Positions 16,428-26,022 are shown, numbered from the stretch's first letter. The stretch: 64,000 nt of DNA from Thermoanaerobaculia bacterium (GCA_027069135.1 JALXFE010000626.1:1-64000); one strand, 5' to 3'. The notes: generated by a model not told the origin, from the sequence alone. Numbers and translations are program-made.

Positions 16428-19313
16428 TCAGTCTGCCGGAGTAAAGGTTTGTGCCGTTAGTCGGTTGGCCCGCACCGCTTCGGATCTGAGCAGCATCGGA
16501 TGGTAGCTGTTGGTCAACCATAGGTGGAGCTGGTCCGCTTGAAACGGGCTTCCCGGGAAGGCGCTCTGGCCGCCGGGGATCACCTGGAAGGCCTCGGTGG
16601 TGCGATGGTCGATCTGACCGACGAACCGGCGATTGGGGCCGGACCCGAACATGAATCCGTTGACGGTGGAAGCCCGGGTGCTATGGGACGATGCGTCGAC
16701 GACCTGGAATCCGCCGCTGCGAGGAATGCCCGGAAGATCCGGCGACAAGCTCGAGAATCCACCTCCCTCGGGAATGCTAAAGGGGCCGCCCAGAGGGCTG
16801 TCGAAGACGATGCGGTGGAGATACCCCCAGCGGTAGTCGTCCTGATCTGTGGAGCCTCCATAGGCTGGAGCGAAGGTGTCAGAAGCCAGAAGATCGAGGG
16901 TGTCTCGGAGGCTTTGGAGGATGGTGAGATCCCGACCCGCGGCGGGATCTGCGCTATCCGGAGCCAAGGCCAGGAGGCGAGCCCCGGAGGCGCCGACGCC
17001 TTCGTTTTGATCGAAAGCCTGGAGCAGGTGGACAACCGCGGACCAGGACTGGACGCTGCCCGGGGCGAAGTCCCCGAGACCGACCGCTGCGAGAAAGGCG
17101 TCTACCGAGTTGGCGAGCATGCGGCCCCGCCAGGTGCTGTAGATCGTCGCCGCGACGCTCGAGGCGATCTCGGCTGCGTCCGGTTCCAAGAGATTGCTCG
17201 GGTCATCCCCCGGGTCATATCCCTGGGCTAAGCCCGTCGGGGTTGCGTAGTCCCAGCCCCGGAGACGATTCACCGCTTCGGCGATCTCCGGGTCACCGGC
17301 AAAGGCGGACAAGGATCCGGGGGCCCCGGCGGCCGCAGAGTTATCAAAAGCCTGGGTAATGAAGGGGACAACCAACTCGGCGTCCAGCAGCTGGTTATTG
17401 CCCTGGAACCGCTTCATATCGTCCATAGAGATCTTCCCGCCGTCCGTCAACGCGTCTTCGATGAGGCGACGGATGCGGCCGGCTCGGAGGCTGGAGTATC
17501 CGGGACTCAGGTAATAAAGACCTCCTCCGGGCCGAAGTTGATTTAAGGGGTTGTTGTCCAGAGTCGTCCCCACGGGATCGTTGTTGGCGTTGAGGATGTA
17601 GCCGGATTCCGGGTTGACGGATTGAGGCATTTCCGAGAACGGCAGGATCTCGAAATCGAGCGCTTGATGGGGCTGTGGTTGGCTCACCGGCAGCCATTCG
17701 TTGGCGAAGGTCCCGGAGCCGTCTCGAATCAGATAGGGGGGAGTGCCGTCGGGCTGATTGAGATTCTGGAGGTCTTCTCGGATCGGCATTTCGGCGCTGG
17801 TGAAGTAGGCGATATTGCCCGCCACGTCCGCAACGCCCCAATTCTGGGAACCGACATCGAAGTCCTGCAGGGCTTCGGCGAACTCCCGGATATTGGTGGC
17901 CCGCCACCAGCGGCGGAAGCATTCCAATTCACGGGTGCTGCGCCAACCGGTGTATTGGACGGAAAGGGCCGTGACCGTGGGGGCGGCACTGGCATCGATG
18001 GCGACGATGGGGCCGTTGTTGCGCCGGGGCACCACGAAGGTGAGTCCGCCGTCCGCCGGGCCGATATTCGCCGTCGCCAGATTGTCCGCAACGCCATCAC
18101 CGACCTGATTGGTGCGGTATACCTGGGGGATGACGACCAGGGGCTCCGCCTCACCTTTATAGATCGTGTGGGTCGGCAGGCCGGTCGTCGGGTCGACGAC
18201 GAGAATTTCCTGGTAGACGTCGGTGACGTCCATGGGATTGACTGTAGAACCCCAGCAGATCGAGGAGTTGCAGCCCTGGGCCAGGGCCGGAGCTCCGGGA
18301 AAACTGACACCGTTGGCGTTGAGAACCCGATGGCGATCCGGATCGAAGACCAGGATATGCACCTCATAGAAGGTGGATGGGCTATCCAAGGCCAGATGAG
18401 GGTCGTTGGCCAGCATCGGCAGACCGGAGGCTGAGTTGTCACCCCCTACCAACCACCAATTGCTCCCGCGATCGACGTCGCTGGAGTTCAAGGTCCAGGC
18501 GAGACTGGGGATCTGGGCGATGCGATCCCGGTAGCTGCGGGCGAGCTCCAGGGCCTCCGGGCGGATGACCTTCTGTACGCGGCGAGCCGTGGCCAAGAGG
18601 GAGCTCGCAGCCTCGATAGCCTGGGGATCGCCGCCACCGGGCGTTGTGGGAATGGAGACGGTGGGGTCCATGGGCGCAGACCGGAAGAGATCCTCGAAGA
18701 AAAGTGCGGTGCCGTCGAACCCGGCGGCGCCGCCAGCGGTCTGGTAAGCGACCAGAGCGATGGTGCGCTCGATATCGTCTAAATCGAAGGAGAGACCGAA
18801 GGCGAGCCCTTTGCCAGCGACGAGACTGTCCACCGGAGTCCACTTCGGAATCGAGGAGCGGGTCAGCTCGAGGGCGCCATATTGGGGGGGCAGAGGTCGG
18901 GTTTCGAGGTAGGCGTTGACGCCGTCGGCGTAGGCTTGCAGCCAGACGGCGGTCTGTCGCGAAGACGTCGCCCAGGTTTCTTCCGCCGCTCGGCGCAGGC
19001 CGAGGGTCCGCAATTGCACGTCCGTGGGTAGCGCCCCGGGACCGAGGAGCTCCGCGAGCTGACCGCTGAAGAGGCGGCGCAGGCTGTCCATCTGGAAGAG
19101 ACGATCCTGGGCGTGGACGTACCCGATCATGAAGCTGGCGTCGAGATCGTTGCGGGCGTAGATGTGGGGTATTCCTTGGAAATCCCTAACAACCCGGGTC
19201 TCTTCCCGCAGCCCCGCCAAGGAAGCAGCTTCTACGCAGAAGAATGAAGGCTGAGCTGAAGCGACCGCGAAGATGGCGGCGATGATCACAAAGCTACGGC
19301 AGTGCCGGAACAT
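16428..19313 (-). CDS. Penicillin acylase family (Ntn hydrolase) protein, exported
   Basis: A 961-aa member of the S45 penicillin/acyl-homoserine-lactone acylase family, which hydrolyses amides after self-cleavage into two chains. The start at 19313 is preferred because AAGGAGGG precedes it, and the protein then begins with a signal peptide (MFRHCRSFVIIAAIFAVA). The propeptide has TRVVRDFQGIPHIYARN and YVHAQDRLFQMD, both typical of the family. The cleavage site is RG|SNWW, making Ser284 the new N-terminal nucleophile. The beta chain has the expected NDPHL and WGSTVNPMDVTDVY. Substrates may be beta-lactams, acyl-homoserine lactones or other amides; the sequence does not say which. It is transcribed away from the lasso locus. 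Confidence 0.93.
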   Translation of the reverse strand: MFRHCRSFVIIAAIFAVASAQPSFFCVEAASLAGLREETRVVRDFQGIPHIYARNDLDASFMIGYVHAQDRLFQMDSLRRLFSGQLAELLGPGALPTDVQLRTLGLRRAAEETWATSSRQTAVWLQAYADGVNAYLETRPLPPQYGALELTRSSIPKWTPVDSLVAGKGLAFGLSFDLDDIERTIALVAYQTAGGAAGFDGTALFFEDLFRSAPMDPTVSIPTTPGGGDPQAIEAASSLLATARRVQKVIRPEALELARSYRDRIAQIPSLAWTLNSSDVDRGSNWWLVGGDNSASGLPMLANDPHLALDSPSTFYEVHILVFDPDRHRVLNANGVSFPGAPALAQGCNSSICWGSTVNPMDVTDVYQEILVVDPTTGLPTHTIYKGEAEPLVVIPQVYRTNQVGDGVADNLATANIGPADGGLTFVVPRRNNGPIVAIDASAAPTVTALSVQYTGWRSTRELECFRRWWRATNIREFAEALQDFDVGSQNWGVADVAGNIAYFTSAEMPIREDLQNLNQPDGTPPYLIRDGSGTFANEWLPVSQPQPHQALDFEILPFSEMPQSVNPESGYILNANNDPVGTTLDNNPLNQLRPGGGLYYLSPGYSSLRAGRIRRLIEDALTDGGKISMDDMKRFQGNNQLLDAELVVPFITQAFDNSAAAGAPGSLSAFAGDPEIAEAVNRLRGWDYATPTGLAQGYDPGDDPSNLLEPDAAEIASSVAATIYSTWRGRMLANSVDAFLAAVGLGDFAPGSVQSWSAVVHLLQAFDQNEGVGASGARLLALAPDSADPAAGRDLTILQSLRDTLDLLASDTFAPAYGGSTDQDDYRWGYLHRIVFDSPLGGPFSIPEGGGFSSLSPDLPGIPRSGGFQVVDASSHSTRASTVNGFMFGSGPNRRFVGQIDHRTTEAFQVIPGGQSAFPGSPFQADQLHLWLTNSYHPMLLRSEAVRANRLTAQTFTPAD

Positions 19314-19609
19314 CCTGGAACCCTCCTTGTGAAAGCTTGCCGGGTTCACGTTCCCGGCCAGCAATTGAAGATCGATGTCTGTCTAGTGTACATCTTTAGT
19401 TGAAGTACTGAGGGTCCGGCCAGTCTGAGTAGGGGATTCTGTAGGGAGAATCCTGATAAGGATTCAGGCCGGAGACCTACACGAAGCTGAGCTTAAGTCC
19501 GGTTTGAGGTGCCGGTTGGAGCTGTTTATAGTGTCGCCAAGGAGAATTGGAGTTTGGCGAAGGAAGGTCCTCTGCGCGGACATGACGTGAACCGGCCCGG
19601 AGCCTCGCC
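19314..19609. other. Divergent promoter region between acylase and lasso cyclase
   Basis: A 296-base gap between two divergent genes, presumably holding both promoters. I see no convincing -35/-10 pair, operator palindrome or small gene. A missing lasso-pathway gene (RRE or protease) is not hidden here: no frame of suitable length exists. Confidence 0.45.
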
Positions 19610-21514
19610 GTGAGCGGGCTGTGCGCGATCTTGCGCTTGGACGGGGGGAGGGTCGGGGTGACGGACCTCGAGCCCCTGTTGGCTGCTTTGGACCATCGAG
19701 GACCGGATGGGAGCCGCGGGAGGGTCTCCGGGCCCTGCGCGATCGGGCACCTTCACTTCCGAACCACGCCGGAAGAGGCCTCGGAGAATCAGCCCCTGGC
19801 TACCGTAGGAGGGCGCGTGATCCTGGCCTTCGACGGTCGACTCGACAACCGAGGAGACGTCTGGCGAGCTCTACCGCGTTCCCCGGGGCCCCTGGACAGC
19901 CTTTCAGACGCTCGATTGGTTCTCGAAGCCTTTCGGTTTTGGGGCACCGGAGCCTTCTCTCGCCTCCTCGGTCCGTTCGCTGTCGTCCTGTGGGACGAAC
20001 GGGGAGAGACCGGCGAGTTGGTCCTGGCCCGTGACGGTCTCGGGAGTCGGCCCCTCAAGGTCTTTCGAAATCGAAACCTGGTCGTCGCGGCCTCCGAGGA
20101 GGCGGGGATTTTGGCCCACCACCAGGTCACCGCCGAGCTCTGCGAAGAGCGGGTCGCCACCTTCTTCTCTCTCGGGCCGTTGGTGGACGGCAAGACTTTC
20201 TTTGAAGGGATCGAAGACCTCCTTCCGGGCCGTGGCCTCAAGATCAGCCGGGAGGGAAGCCATGAGTTCCGCTGTTGGACCCCGAATCTGAGGAGCAGAA
20301 TTCGGGGCCGCCGGGACGAGGATCTGGCGGATGAGTTCCGAGCTCTCCTGACAGCGAGCGTGCTCCGACGGATGCGGGCCCCGGAACAACCCGCCGTCAT
20401 GATGAGTGGAGGTCTGGACTCGACGCCGGTGGCAGCCTTGGCCTGCCGCCAGGTGAGAGCGGAGGCTCCGCTGCGGACCTTTACCTGGGTCTTTGACGAG
20501 CACCCGGAATGTGACGAGCGTTTCTACGTCGAGGCCTTGAGCCGCCGGCTGCCCTTGGAGGCATGCTATCTCCCCTGTGATGACGCATGGCCCCTGGCCG
20601 GGGGCGAGGCCTGGCCGGTGCATCCTGCGACGCCGGAACAAAATCCTTACCGTCTCTTCCATGAGCGTACCTATCGATCGGCGGCTCAGTCCGGGCATCG
20701 GGTGCTCCTTTCCGGGATGACCGGGGACCAGCTCTACGGCGGCACCGATGGCTGGGCCTACGACTTGCTGGCCGAGGGCAGGTGGCGCGACCTGGGGCAG
20801 GAGATCGCCCACCACAGGCGGGCAGCCTCCTTCGGCTCCTTGGTTCGCGGATTCCTACCCGCGTGGATTCACCGCCAATCTCCCCGAGCTCCGTGGTTGA
20901 AGCCGAGCGCCGCCGCGCATCTGGCCGGTCGCCGGTACGGGCTGCCGGAGGCCCGCCACGCTCGGAGACCTCACCAGGCCCGAAGCCTTCTCGATCCGAT
21001 GAATGGTCACGGCCTCGCCGTCGAGGCCTACTATGCCGGCCGCTGCGGCGTTGAGCTGCGATACCCGCTCAGAGACCGGCACCTTGTAGAATTCATGTTG
21101 GGAATTCCAACCGAAGAGCTGTACCGGCAAGGAACTCGGCGACCGATTCTTCGCCGGGCGCTGGCCGAAGAGCTCCCCGGGGTCATCCTGGAGCGCCAGG
21201 AGAAAACTTCCTTCGCACCGGTGTTTTTCAAGGGGCTGATGCAGAAGGAATCCGGATGGGTACATGAGCTGCTGAATGAGTCCACCGGGGTCTGGACGCA
21301 GTATGTCCGCCCGGATTGGGTACGAAGCGTCAGGAAAGTCGCTTCGATACCTGAAGTCGCATGGGTTGTACTGTGGTTTTGCTTGAGCTTTGAGATATGG
21401 CATCGGTCTTGCAAGGGTGATAGTCTCAGCGGATGTCTTGGAAAAGGAATGGCCCGCCGGATCCGATCCGGGGGAATCTTGGAAGACTCGATGAGGGAAT
21501 CCGTAGGGACATGA
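19610..21514 (+). CDS. Lasso-peptide cyclase (asparagine-synthetase-like, C protein)
   Basis: A 634-aa asparagine-synthetase-like enzyme. The N-terminal part is a class II glutamine amidotransferase fold (HRGPDG at about 29-34), but it starts MSGLCAI instead of MCGI, so the catalytic Cys2 is replaced by Ser. Loss of that Cys is usual in lasso macrolactam synthetases, which need no ammonia. The ATP-pyrophosphatase loop SGGLDS lies at 266-271, and the C-terminal part ends with VVLWFCLSFEIWHR as in lasso cyclases. It should adenylate an acidic side chain of the core peptide and close the ring. Start is GTG with GGAG upstream. Its stop overlaps the precursor start (ATGA), which makes the pairing firm. 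Plain asparagine synthetase is the less likely alternative. Confidence 0.85.
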   Translation: MSGLCAILRLDGGRVGVTDLEPLLAALDHRGPDGSRGRVSGPCAIGHLHFRTTPEEASENQPLATVGGRVILAFDGRLDNRGDVWRALPRSPGPLDSLSDARLVLEAFRFWGTGAFSRLLGPFAVVLWDERGETGELVLARDGLGSRPLKVFRNRNLVVAASEEAGILAHHQVTAELCEERVATFFSLGPLVDGKTFFEGIEDLLPGRGLKISREGSHEFRCWTPNLRSRIRGRRDEDLADEFRALLTASVLRRMRAPEQPAVMMSGGLDSTPVAALACRQVRAEAPLRTFTWVFDEHPECDERFYVEALSRRLPLEACYLPCDDAWPLAGGEAWPVHPATPEQNPYRLFHERTYRSAAQSGHRVLLSGMTGDQLYGGTDGWAYDLLAEGRWRDLGQEIAHHRRAASFGSLVRGFLPAWIHRQSPRAPWLKPSAAAHLAGRRYGLPEARHARRPHQARSLLDPMNGHGLAVEAYYAGRCGVELRYPLRDRHLVEFMLGIPTEELYRQGTRRPILRRALAEELPGVILERQEKTSFAPVFFKGLMQKESGWVHELLNESTGVWTQYVRPDWVRSVRKVASIPEVAWVVLWFCLSFEIWHRSCKGDSLSGCLGKGMARRIRSGGILEDSMRESVGT

Positions 21515-21690
21515 AGACCCAAGGACAGCTACCCGCGCCGGAGAATGCGAGCGCGCCGGAAGAGCCTACCTCCCGGCGCCGAGACTACGCACCACCGGTT
21601 CTTCGGGAGTACGGCGACCTCCGGACCTTGACCCTGGGCCCGTCTCCCGGCCTGGGCGAGAGTGGGAATCCCGCAGTGTTCCGGGCTTAA
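21511..21690 (+). CDS. Lasso peptide precursor (A protein)
   Basis: A 59-aa peptide whose ATG overlaps the cyclase stop. The leader has the lasso consensus Y..P.L...G.....T: YAPPVLREYGDLRTLTL at residues 26-42, with Thr41 at the penultimate leader position. Cleavage after Leu42 would release a 17-residue core, GPSPGLGESGNPAVFRA (bases 21637-21687). Gly1 supplies the amine and Glu8 the side-chain acid, giving an eight-residue ring and a nine-residue tail. A longer in-frame start at 21433 lies inside the cyclase gene and is less likely. The order cyclase then precursor is the reverse of the common A-B-C arrangement. Confidence 0.85.
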   Translation: MKTQGQLPAPENASAPEEPTSRRRDYAPPVLREYGDLRTLTLGPSPGLGESGNPAVFRA

Positions 21691-21868
21691 GCCTAAGTTT
21701 CTGACAAGCCATCCGCGTTTCTTACCGCCCCTTGCTTCGAAATCCTGAGATATGATTTCGGTGTTCGATCCAATGTCTCTGGTCTATTCGAGAGCCTGAG
21801 ACTCTCGAGTTGCGGCGACCCCCATGAGCTTCTCGAGGGTCGCTTCTACGGCGTTTGCGGGAGGCCCT

Positions 21869-23428
21869 ATGAAGGTGGTCAGATTGCGTTTTCGGTCTAC
21901 GTTCAGTTGGTCGGCCTTAGGCCTGGCTCTCCTGGGATTTTCGATCGGTTGTGGCTCCACAACCTCTGCGCCGACCTCGCCGGTGACGGCGCCCGTCGGC
22001 CGAGATGCGCCGCCGGTGGTCATTACGATCCTGCATCTGAACGATGTCTATGAGATCGGCCCGGTAGAGGGTGGTCGCCGGGGGGGACTGGCACGGGTGG
22101 CCACCTTGCGGAGCCAGCTCCTGGCTGAGAACCCCAACACCTTTACGCTGCACGCCGGAGATTTGCTGAGCCCTTCCGCCATGGGGACCGCGAAGGTCGA
22201 TGGTAAGCGCCTCGCCGGCCGGCAGATGATCGCCGTCCTCAATTCCCTGGGCCTCGACATCGCGACCTTCGGCAACCACGAGTTCGATCTCGACGAAGAG
22301 TCCTTCCTCAAGCGCCTTCAAGAATCCCAATTCCAGTGGATCTCGGCCAATGTCACGGACGGATCCGGGAAGCCTTTCCCCGGCGCGGCCGGACACACGG
22401 TCCTGCCGGTCGCTGACGGTGCCGGTGGTGAGGTTCGCGTCGGGATCGTCGGTGTCACCATCGAGGATGGCGACAAGCCCTACTTCAAGATCAGTGATCC
22501 CTTCGAGGCCGTTCGACGAGAGGTGGAGGCCTTGGAGGGGCAAGTCGATTTCCTCATCGGCTTGACCCACCTCTCCCTGGCCCAGGATGCTCGGTTGGCC
22601 GAGGTGGTGCCGGAGCTCGACCTGATTCTCGGAGGACATGAGCACGAGAACTACCAGCTGCGAAGGGGTCCGCGGAACACTCCGGTTCTCAAGGGCGACG
22701 CCAACGCCCGCTCGGTGTATATCCACACCCTCACCTGGGATCCGGCGGCCAAGACTTTGGAAACCCGGTCCGAGTTTGTTCCCGTCGACGGCCGATTCGC
22801 CGAAGACGCGGCGACGAAGGCCGAGGTCGACCGCTGGACGAATTTGGCCTACACCGGGTTCAGAGCCAGCGGATTCGAACCGACGGAGGTCGTCGCCCAG
22901 GTGCCGATTCCATTGGACGGCCGGGAATCGAGCGTTCGCAATCGGCCGACGGCTCTGACGGATCTCATCGCCCAGGGGATGCTGCGGGAAGGGAAGGGAA
23001 CCCAGGTAGGGCTCTTTAACAGCGGTTCCATCCGCATCGACGACGTGGTGCCGGCGGGGCCGGTCACGCAATACGACGTCATCCGTGTGTTGCCCTTCGG
23101 CGGCGCGGTGGTGTCGGTGCGCTGCAAGGGGTCTTTGCTGACCCGCGTTCTGTCCCAAGGGGAGTCGAATGTCGGCACCGGCGGCTTTCTTCAATTCGCC
23201 GGAGCCGCTCGCTCGAAGACGACGGGGCTCTTCGAGGTCGGCGGGGAAGCTATCGATCCGGAGGGTTCTTACGTGGTGGTGGTTCCGGACTTTCTCATCA
23301 CCGGGCGAGAGGTGGGGCTCGGGTTCTTCACTCCGGAGAATGAGGGCCTCGATGTCCTCAAGGAAGAACGGGACGTTCGACTCGTCCTGATCGACCAGCT
23401 GCGCCGCACCTACGGCGGGGGATCCTGA
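21869..23428 (+). CDS. 5'-nucleotidase / UshA-like lipoprotein
   Basis: A 519-aa exported phosphoesterase. The start at 21869 has GGGAGG just upstream and gives a lipoprotein signal peptide ending FSIGC. The N-terminal calcineurin-like metallophosphatase domain shows ITILHLNDVYEI, HAGDLLSPS, FGNHEFD, GLTHLSLAQD and LGGHEHEN, which supply the two-metal ligands. The C-terminal 5'-nucleotidase domain has FNSGSIRIDDV and GGFLQFAG. It should hydrolyse nucleotides or related phosphate esters in the periplasm or at the surface. It converges with the substrate-binding protein gene, with only 10 bases between stops. It could alternatively act on UDP-sugars or 2',3'-cyclic nucleotides. Confidence 0.92.
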   Translation: MKVVRLRFRSTFSWSALGLALLGFSIGCGSTTSAPTSPVTAPVGRDAPPVVITILHLNDVYEIGPVEGGRRGGLARVATLRSQLLAENPNTFTLHAGDLLSPSAMGTAKVDGKRLAGRQMIAVLNSLGLDIATFGNHEFDLDEESFLKRLQESQFQWISANVTDGSGKPFPGAAGHTVLPVADGAGGEVRVGIVGVTIEDGDKPYFKISDPFEAVRREVEALEGQVDFLIGLTHLSLAQDARLAEVVPELDLILGGHEHENYQLRRGPRNTPVLKGDANARSVYIHTLTWDPAAKTLETRSEFVPVDGRFAEDAATKAEVDRWTNLAYTGFRASGFEPTEVVAQVPIPLDGRESSVRNRPTALTDLIAQGMLREGKGTQVGLFNSGSIRIDDVVPAGPVTQYDVIRVLPFGGAVVSVRCKGSLLTRVLSQGESNVGTGGFLQFAGAARSKTTGLFEVGGEAIDPEGSYVVVVPDFLITGREVGLGFFTPENEGLDVLKEERDVRLVLIDQLRRTYGGGS

Positions 23429-23438
23429 GACCTTCGAG

Positions 23439-24968
23439 CTAGCGGGTCCGCCGAATTTCGAAGAGATGTAGATTGCCGTCCTTGCGGGCCTCCCACTCCA
23501 AGTCCCTACGGGTGCCGTAGAGATCCAGGGGCCAAAGGAGAGGTATCAGGATCCGTCGAGCGGTCTCTCGCCGGGAGATTTCTTGTAGCAGGGCTTCCCG
23601 GGTGGGGAGGTCCGACTCGGCTCCGGCAGCGCGGATCATCCCGTCCAACTCGGCATCCCGCTGGTCGGTGAAGTTGGCGTTGCCGCGTTTGCCGTCCGGC
23701 GAGTGGACCACCACGTCGAAGAATACGGCGGCATCCGAGCCGTCAAAGCTCCAAACCCCCAACCAGGCCCCGACGTTGCCGACTTCCAAATCCGCGTAGA
23801 GCTCCGGCCACGGCCGAGGGACGATTTCCACCTGGAATCCAGCCTCCTCCAATTGCCTCTTGACCGCCTCGCCGAATTGTAGGTAGGCATCGGTGGTCTC
23901 GATCTTGATAGAGACCGACTCGCCGGGCCGGGCTTGGGCCAGAAGCTGGCGGGCCCGCGTCAGATCTCGTTGGGTGGGCTCCATCTTGGGGTCGTGACCG
24001 AAGATATCCGGTCCCAACATCTGGCTCGCCGGACGGGAGTGGTTGAGGGTGATTCTTTCCATGAGCTCTTGTCGGTCGACGGCCAGATGGACTGCCTGCC
24101 GAACACGCAAATCATTGAAGGGGGGGATTCCCGGGTCGAGCTGCAGGTAAATGATGCTTTGGCTGAGTCGGGATTCGACCCATAGGTCGGGGTTGGACTC
24201 CACTCGATCCACCAAACGAGGAGGAAGGTTTCGGACCAGGTCGAGCTCCCCCTCGTCGAGGAGATCTACCGCCCTCTCAGCATCGGGGACAATGGCGAAT
24301 TCCGCGGCAGCCTCTGCCGACGCTCCCTGCCAGTATCCGTCAAATCCTTCGAGTCGCAGGAGATTTCCGCGCTCGTAGGAGACGAACCGATAGGGGCCCG
24401 TTCCCACAGGGTCGGTGATCTCTTTGGGAGAGCTCGCGGGGATGATCGAGATATACGGCAAGCCCTCTAGAAATAAGGGCTCCGATCGGGTCGTGACGAT
24501 ATCGATACGGCCCGCGGCGGCGTCCCCGGAAACGGATTCCACCGCGCCCAGGAAGCCCACGACTTCGCTTCGAGGGTCGGTGCGGGCACGCTCCAAGCTG
24601 AAGACGACGTCGTCCACGCTCAGCGGCGTTCCGTCGTGGAAGAGGACCTCGGGCCGGAGATAGAAGCTCCAATTCTGAAAATCCGGGCTTTCCCAGCGTT
24701 GCGCCAGACACCCGACAAATTCATTCTCTCGGTCCTGGCAGACGAGAGGTTCGTAGATATTGCGCAGCACCACCGAGCCGATGATGGTTTGGTGATGGTG
24801 GGGGTCGAGGGTCGGGAGGTCTTCGTCGATAGCCACCCGGATCGGTTGTTGAGTCTGCGATCCGTCGGAGGTAGCCGCCCCACGGTGCCCCGGAGGCGTT
24901 GGGGTTTTGCTGCAGGCGCCGGCCAGAAGCAAAGAGCACAACAGTGGCATACCTAGGCTGGTTTTCAT
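23439..24968 (-). CDS. Peptide/nickel-type ABC transporter substrate-binding lipoprotein
   Basis: A 509-aa extracellular solute-binding protein of family 5 (DppA/OppA type). The lipoprotein signal ends LLAGAC. The body starts IRVAIDEDLPTLDPHHHQT and contains LRPEVLFHDGTPLSVDDVVFSLERA, DPVGTGPYRFVSYERG and FNDLRVRQAVHLAVDRQELM, all characteristic. GGAGAAGG lies before the ATG. It should capture oligopeptides or similar ligands, but no permease or ATPase genes adjoin it, so its transporter must be encoded elsewhere. Confidence 0.93.
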   Translation of the reverse strand: MKTSLGMPLLCSLLLAGACSKTPTPPGHRGAATSDGSQTQQPIRVAIDEDLPTLDPHHHQTIIGSVVLRNIYEPLVCQDRENEFVGCLAQRWESPDFQNWSFYLRPEVLFHDGTPLSVDDVVFSLERARTDPRSEVVGFLGAVESVSGDAAAGRIDIVTTRSEPLFLEGLPYISIIPASSPKEITDPVGTGPYRFVSYERGNLLRLEGFDGYWQGASAEAAAEFAIVPDAERAVDLLDEGELDLVRNLPPRLVDRVESNPDLWVESRLSQSIIYLQLDPGIPPFNDLRVRQAVHLAVDRQELMERITLNHSRPASQMLGPDIFGHDPKMEPTQRDLTRARQLLAQARPGESVSIKIETTDAYLQFGEAVKRQLEEAGFQVEIVPRPWPELYADLEVGNVGAWLGVWSFDGSDAAVFFDVVVHSPDGKRGNANFTDQRDAELDGMIRAAGAESDLPTREALLQEISRRETARRILIPLLWPLDLYGTRRDLEWEARKDGNLHLFEIRRTR

Positions 24969-25296
24969 CGTGAGCCGCCTTCTCCAAAGTAATGTGGGTC
25001 GTCCCTACGCGTCGACCCGAGCTTGTCGTTTCAAGGGGGCCTTAGAGTCTAGTCGATGTTGTGCGCCAGCTACAAGATTGAATTATTGTTTCCGGCCGGC
25101 TTCGTTTCGTCAGGGCTTGGGCGGGGGGGAGGCCTCCGGGGACAGATCTCGGGATTTTGGGAGAGTCTCGATGCCATGAAGCGGCGGGAATACGCTTATG
25201 ATGTCCATCCCGCACGGTGGTGACAGGAGCGGTCGTGGTCTCCTATGCCGCCCGCCGCAAGTGATCGAGTGCAACCAACCCATGGAGATTCAAGAT
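24969..25296. other. Intergenic region with no recognised feature
   Basis: This 328-base divergent gap lies between the substrate-binding protein gene and the YceI-like gene. In-frame start codons extend the YceI frame back to 25198, but the extension has no ribosome site and would bury the signal peptide. I see no RNA gene or convincing promoter. Confidence 0.4.
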
Positions 25297-25950
25297 ATGT
25301 CCCTATCCCTGAAGTACCTTCCCTTAGCCGCGCTGGTCGTCCTCGGACTCATCCTGGGCGCTTGCGCCGCGGACCCCACCGCGGACGCTCCGGCGGCCAC
25401 AGTGACGGAGACACCGGCCCCCGAGCCAGAACCTGTTGCCGAGACGGCGGCCACCAGCTTCGGCTTCAGCGACGCGTCCACCATCGGTTTCGTGGGGTCC
25501 AAAGTCACGGGCTCCCACGAGGGGGGCTTCAAGACTTTCGGGGGCGCGATGGAGATTACAGAAGGCGACCTGGGAACCCTCGCCGTCCGTGTCGAAATCG
25601 AGACTGGCTCTCTGTGGGCCGACAACGAGAAACTCACCGGCCATCTGAAGAGTGCCGAATTCTTCGGGGTTGAAGAGCACCCGACGGCGACCTTCGAATC
25701 CACCTCCATCACCGCCCAGGAGGACGGCTCCTACCTGGTGACCGGGAACCTCGATCTCCACGGTGTCACCAAATCCATCAGCTTTCCGGCCACCATCGAA
25801 GCGGCGGCAGCGGGAACCTATACCGTCAAGGCCGAGTTTTCTATCAAGCGCTTCGATTTCGACATCGTCTACCCCGGCAAGGCCGATGATCTGATCCGCG
25901 ACGACGTCCTGATCAAGCTCGACCTCCTAGCAGCCCGAGCGAATACCTAG
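25297..25950 (+). CDS. YceI-like domain lipoprotein
   Basis: A 217-aa lipoprotein; start ATG 25297 is chosen because TGGAG precedes it and the signal peptide then begins at once (lipobox LGAC). After an Ala/Pro/Glu-rich linker, residues about 45-217 form a YceI lipocalin-like domain: STIGFVGSKVTGSHEGGFKTFGG, LTGHLKSAEFFGVEEHPTATFES, GNLDLHGVTKSISFP. This fold binds long-chain isoprenoids or other lipids. The last strand ends DVLIKLDLLA as usual. It stands alone with its own promoter region. Confidence 0.92.
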   Translation: MSLSLKYLPLAALVVLGLILGACAADPTADAPAATVTETPAPEPEPVAETAATSFGFSDASTIGFVGSKVTGSHEGGFKTFGGAMEITEGDLGTLAVRVEIETGSLWADNEKLTGHLKSAEFFGVEEHPTATFESTSITAQEDGSYLVTGNLDLHGVTKSISFPATIEAAAAGTYTVKAEFSIKRFDFDIVYPGKADDLIRDDVLIKLDLLAARANT

Positions 25951-26022
25951 GGCCTCCCTTCTCAAACCACATGTCGCGAAGGCCGATTTCGGCAGGAGGG
26001 CAGCTCTGAGAGGGAGGGTTCT

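Noticed and set aside
19610-21514. Housekeeping asparagine synthetase
   Set aside because: Cys2 of the glutaminase site is Ser and the gene overlaps a lasso precursor, so lasso cyclase is the better call.
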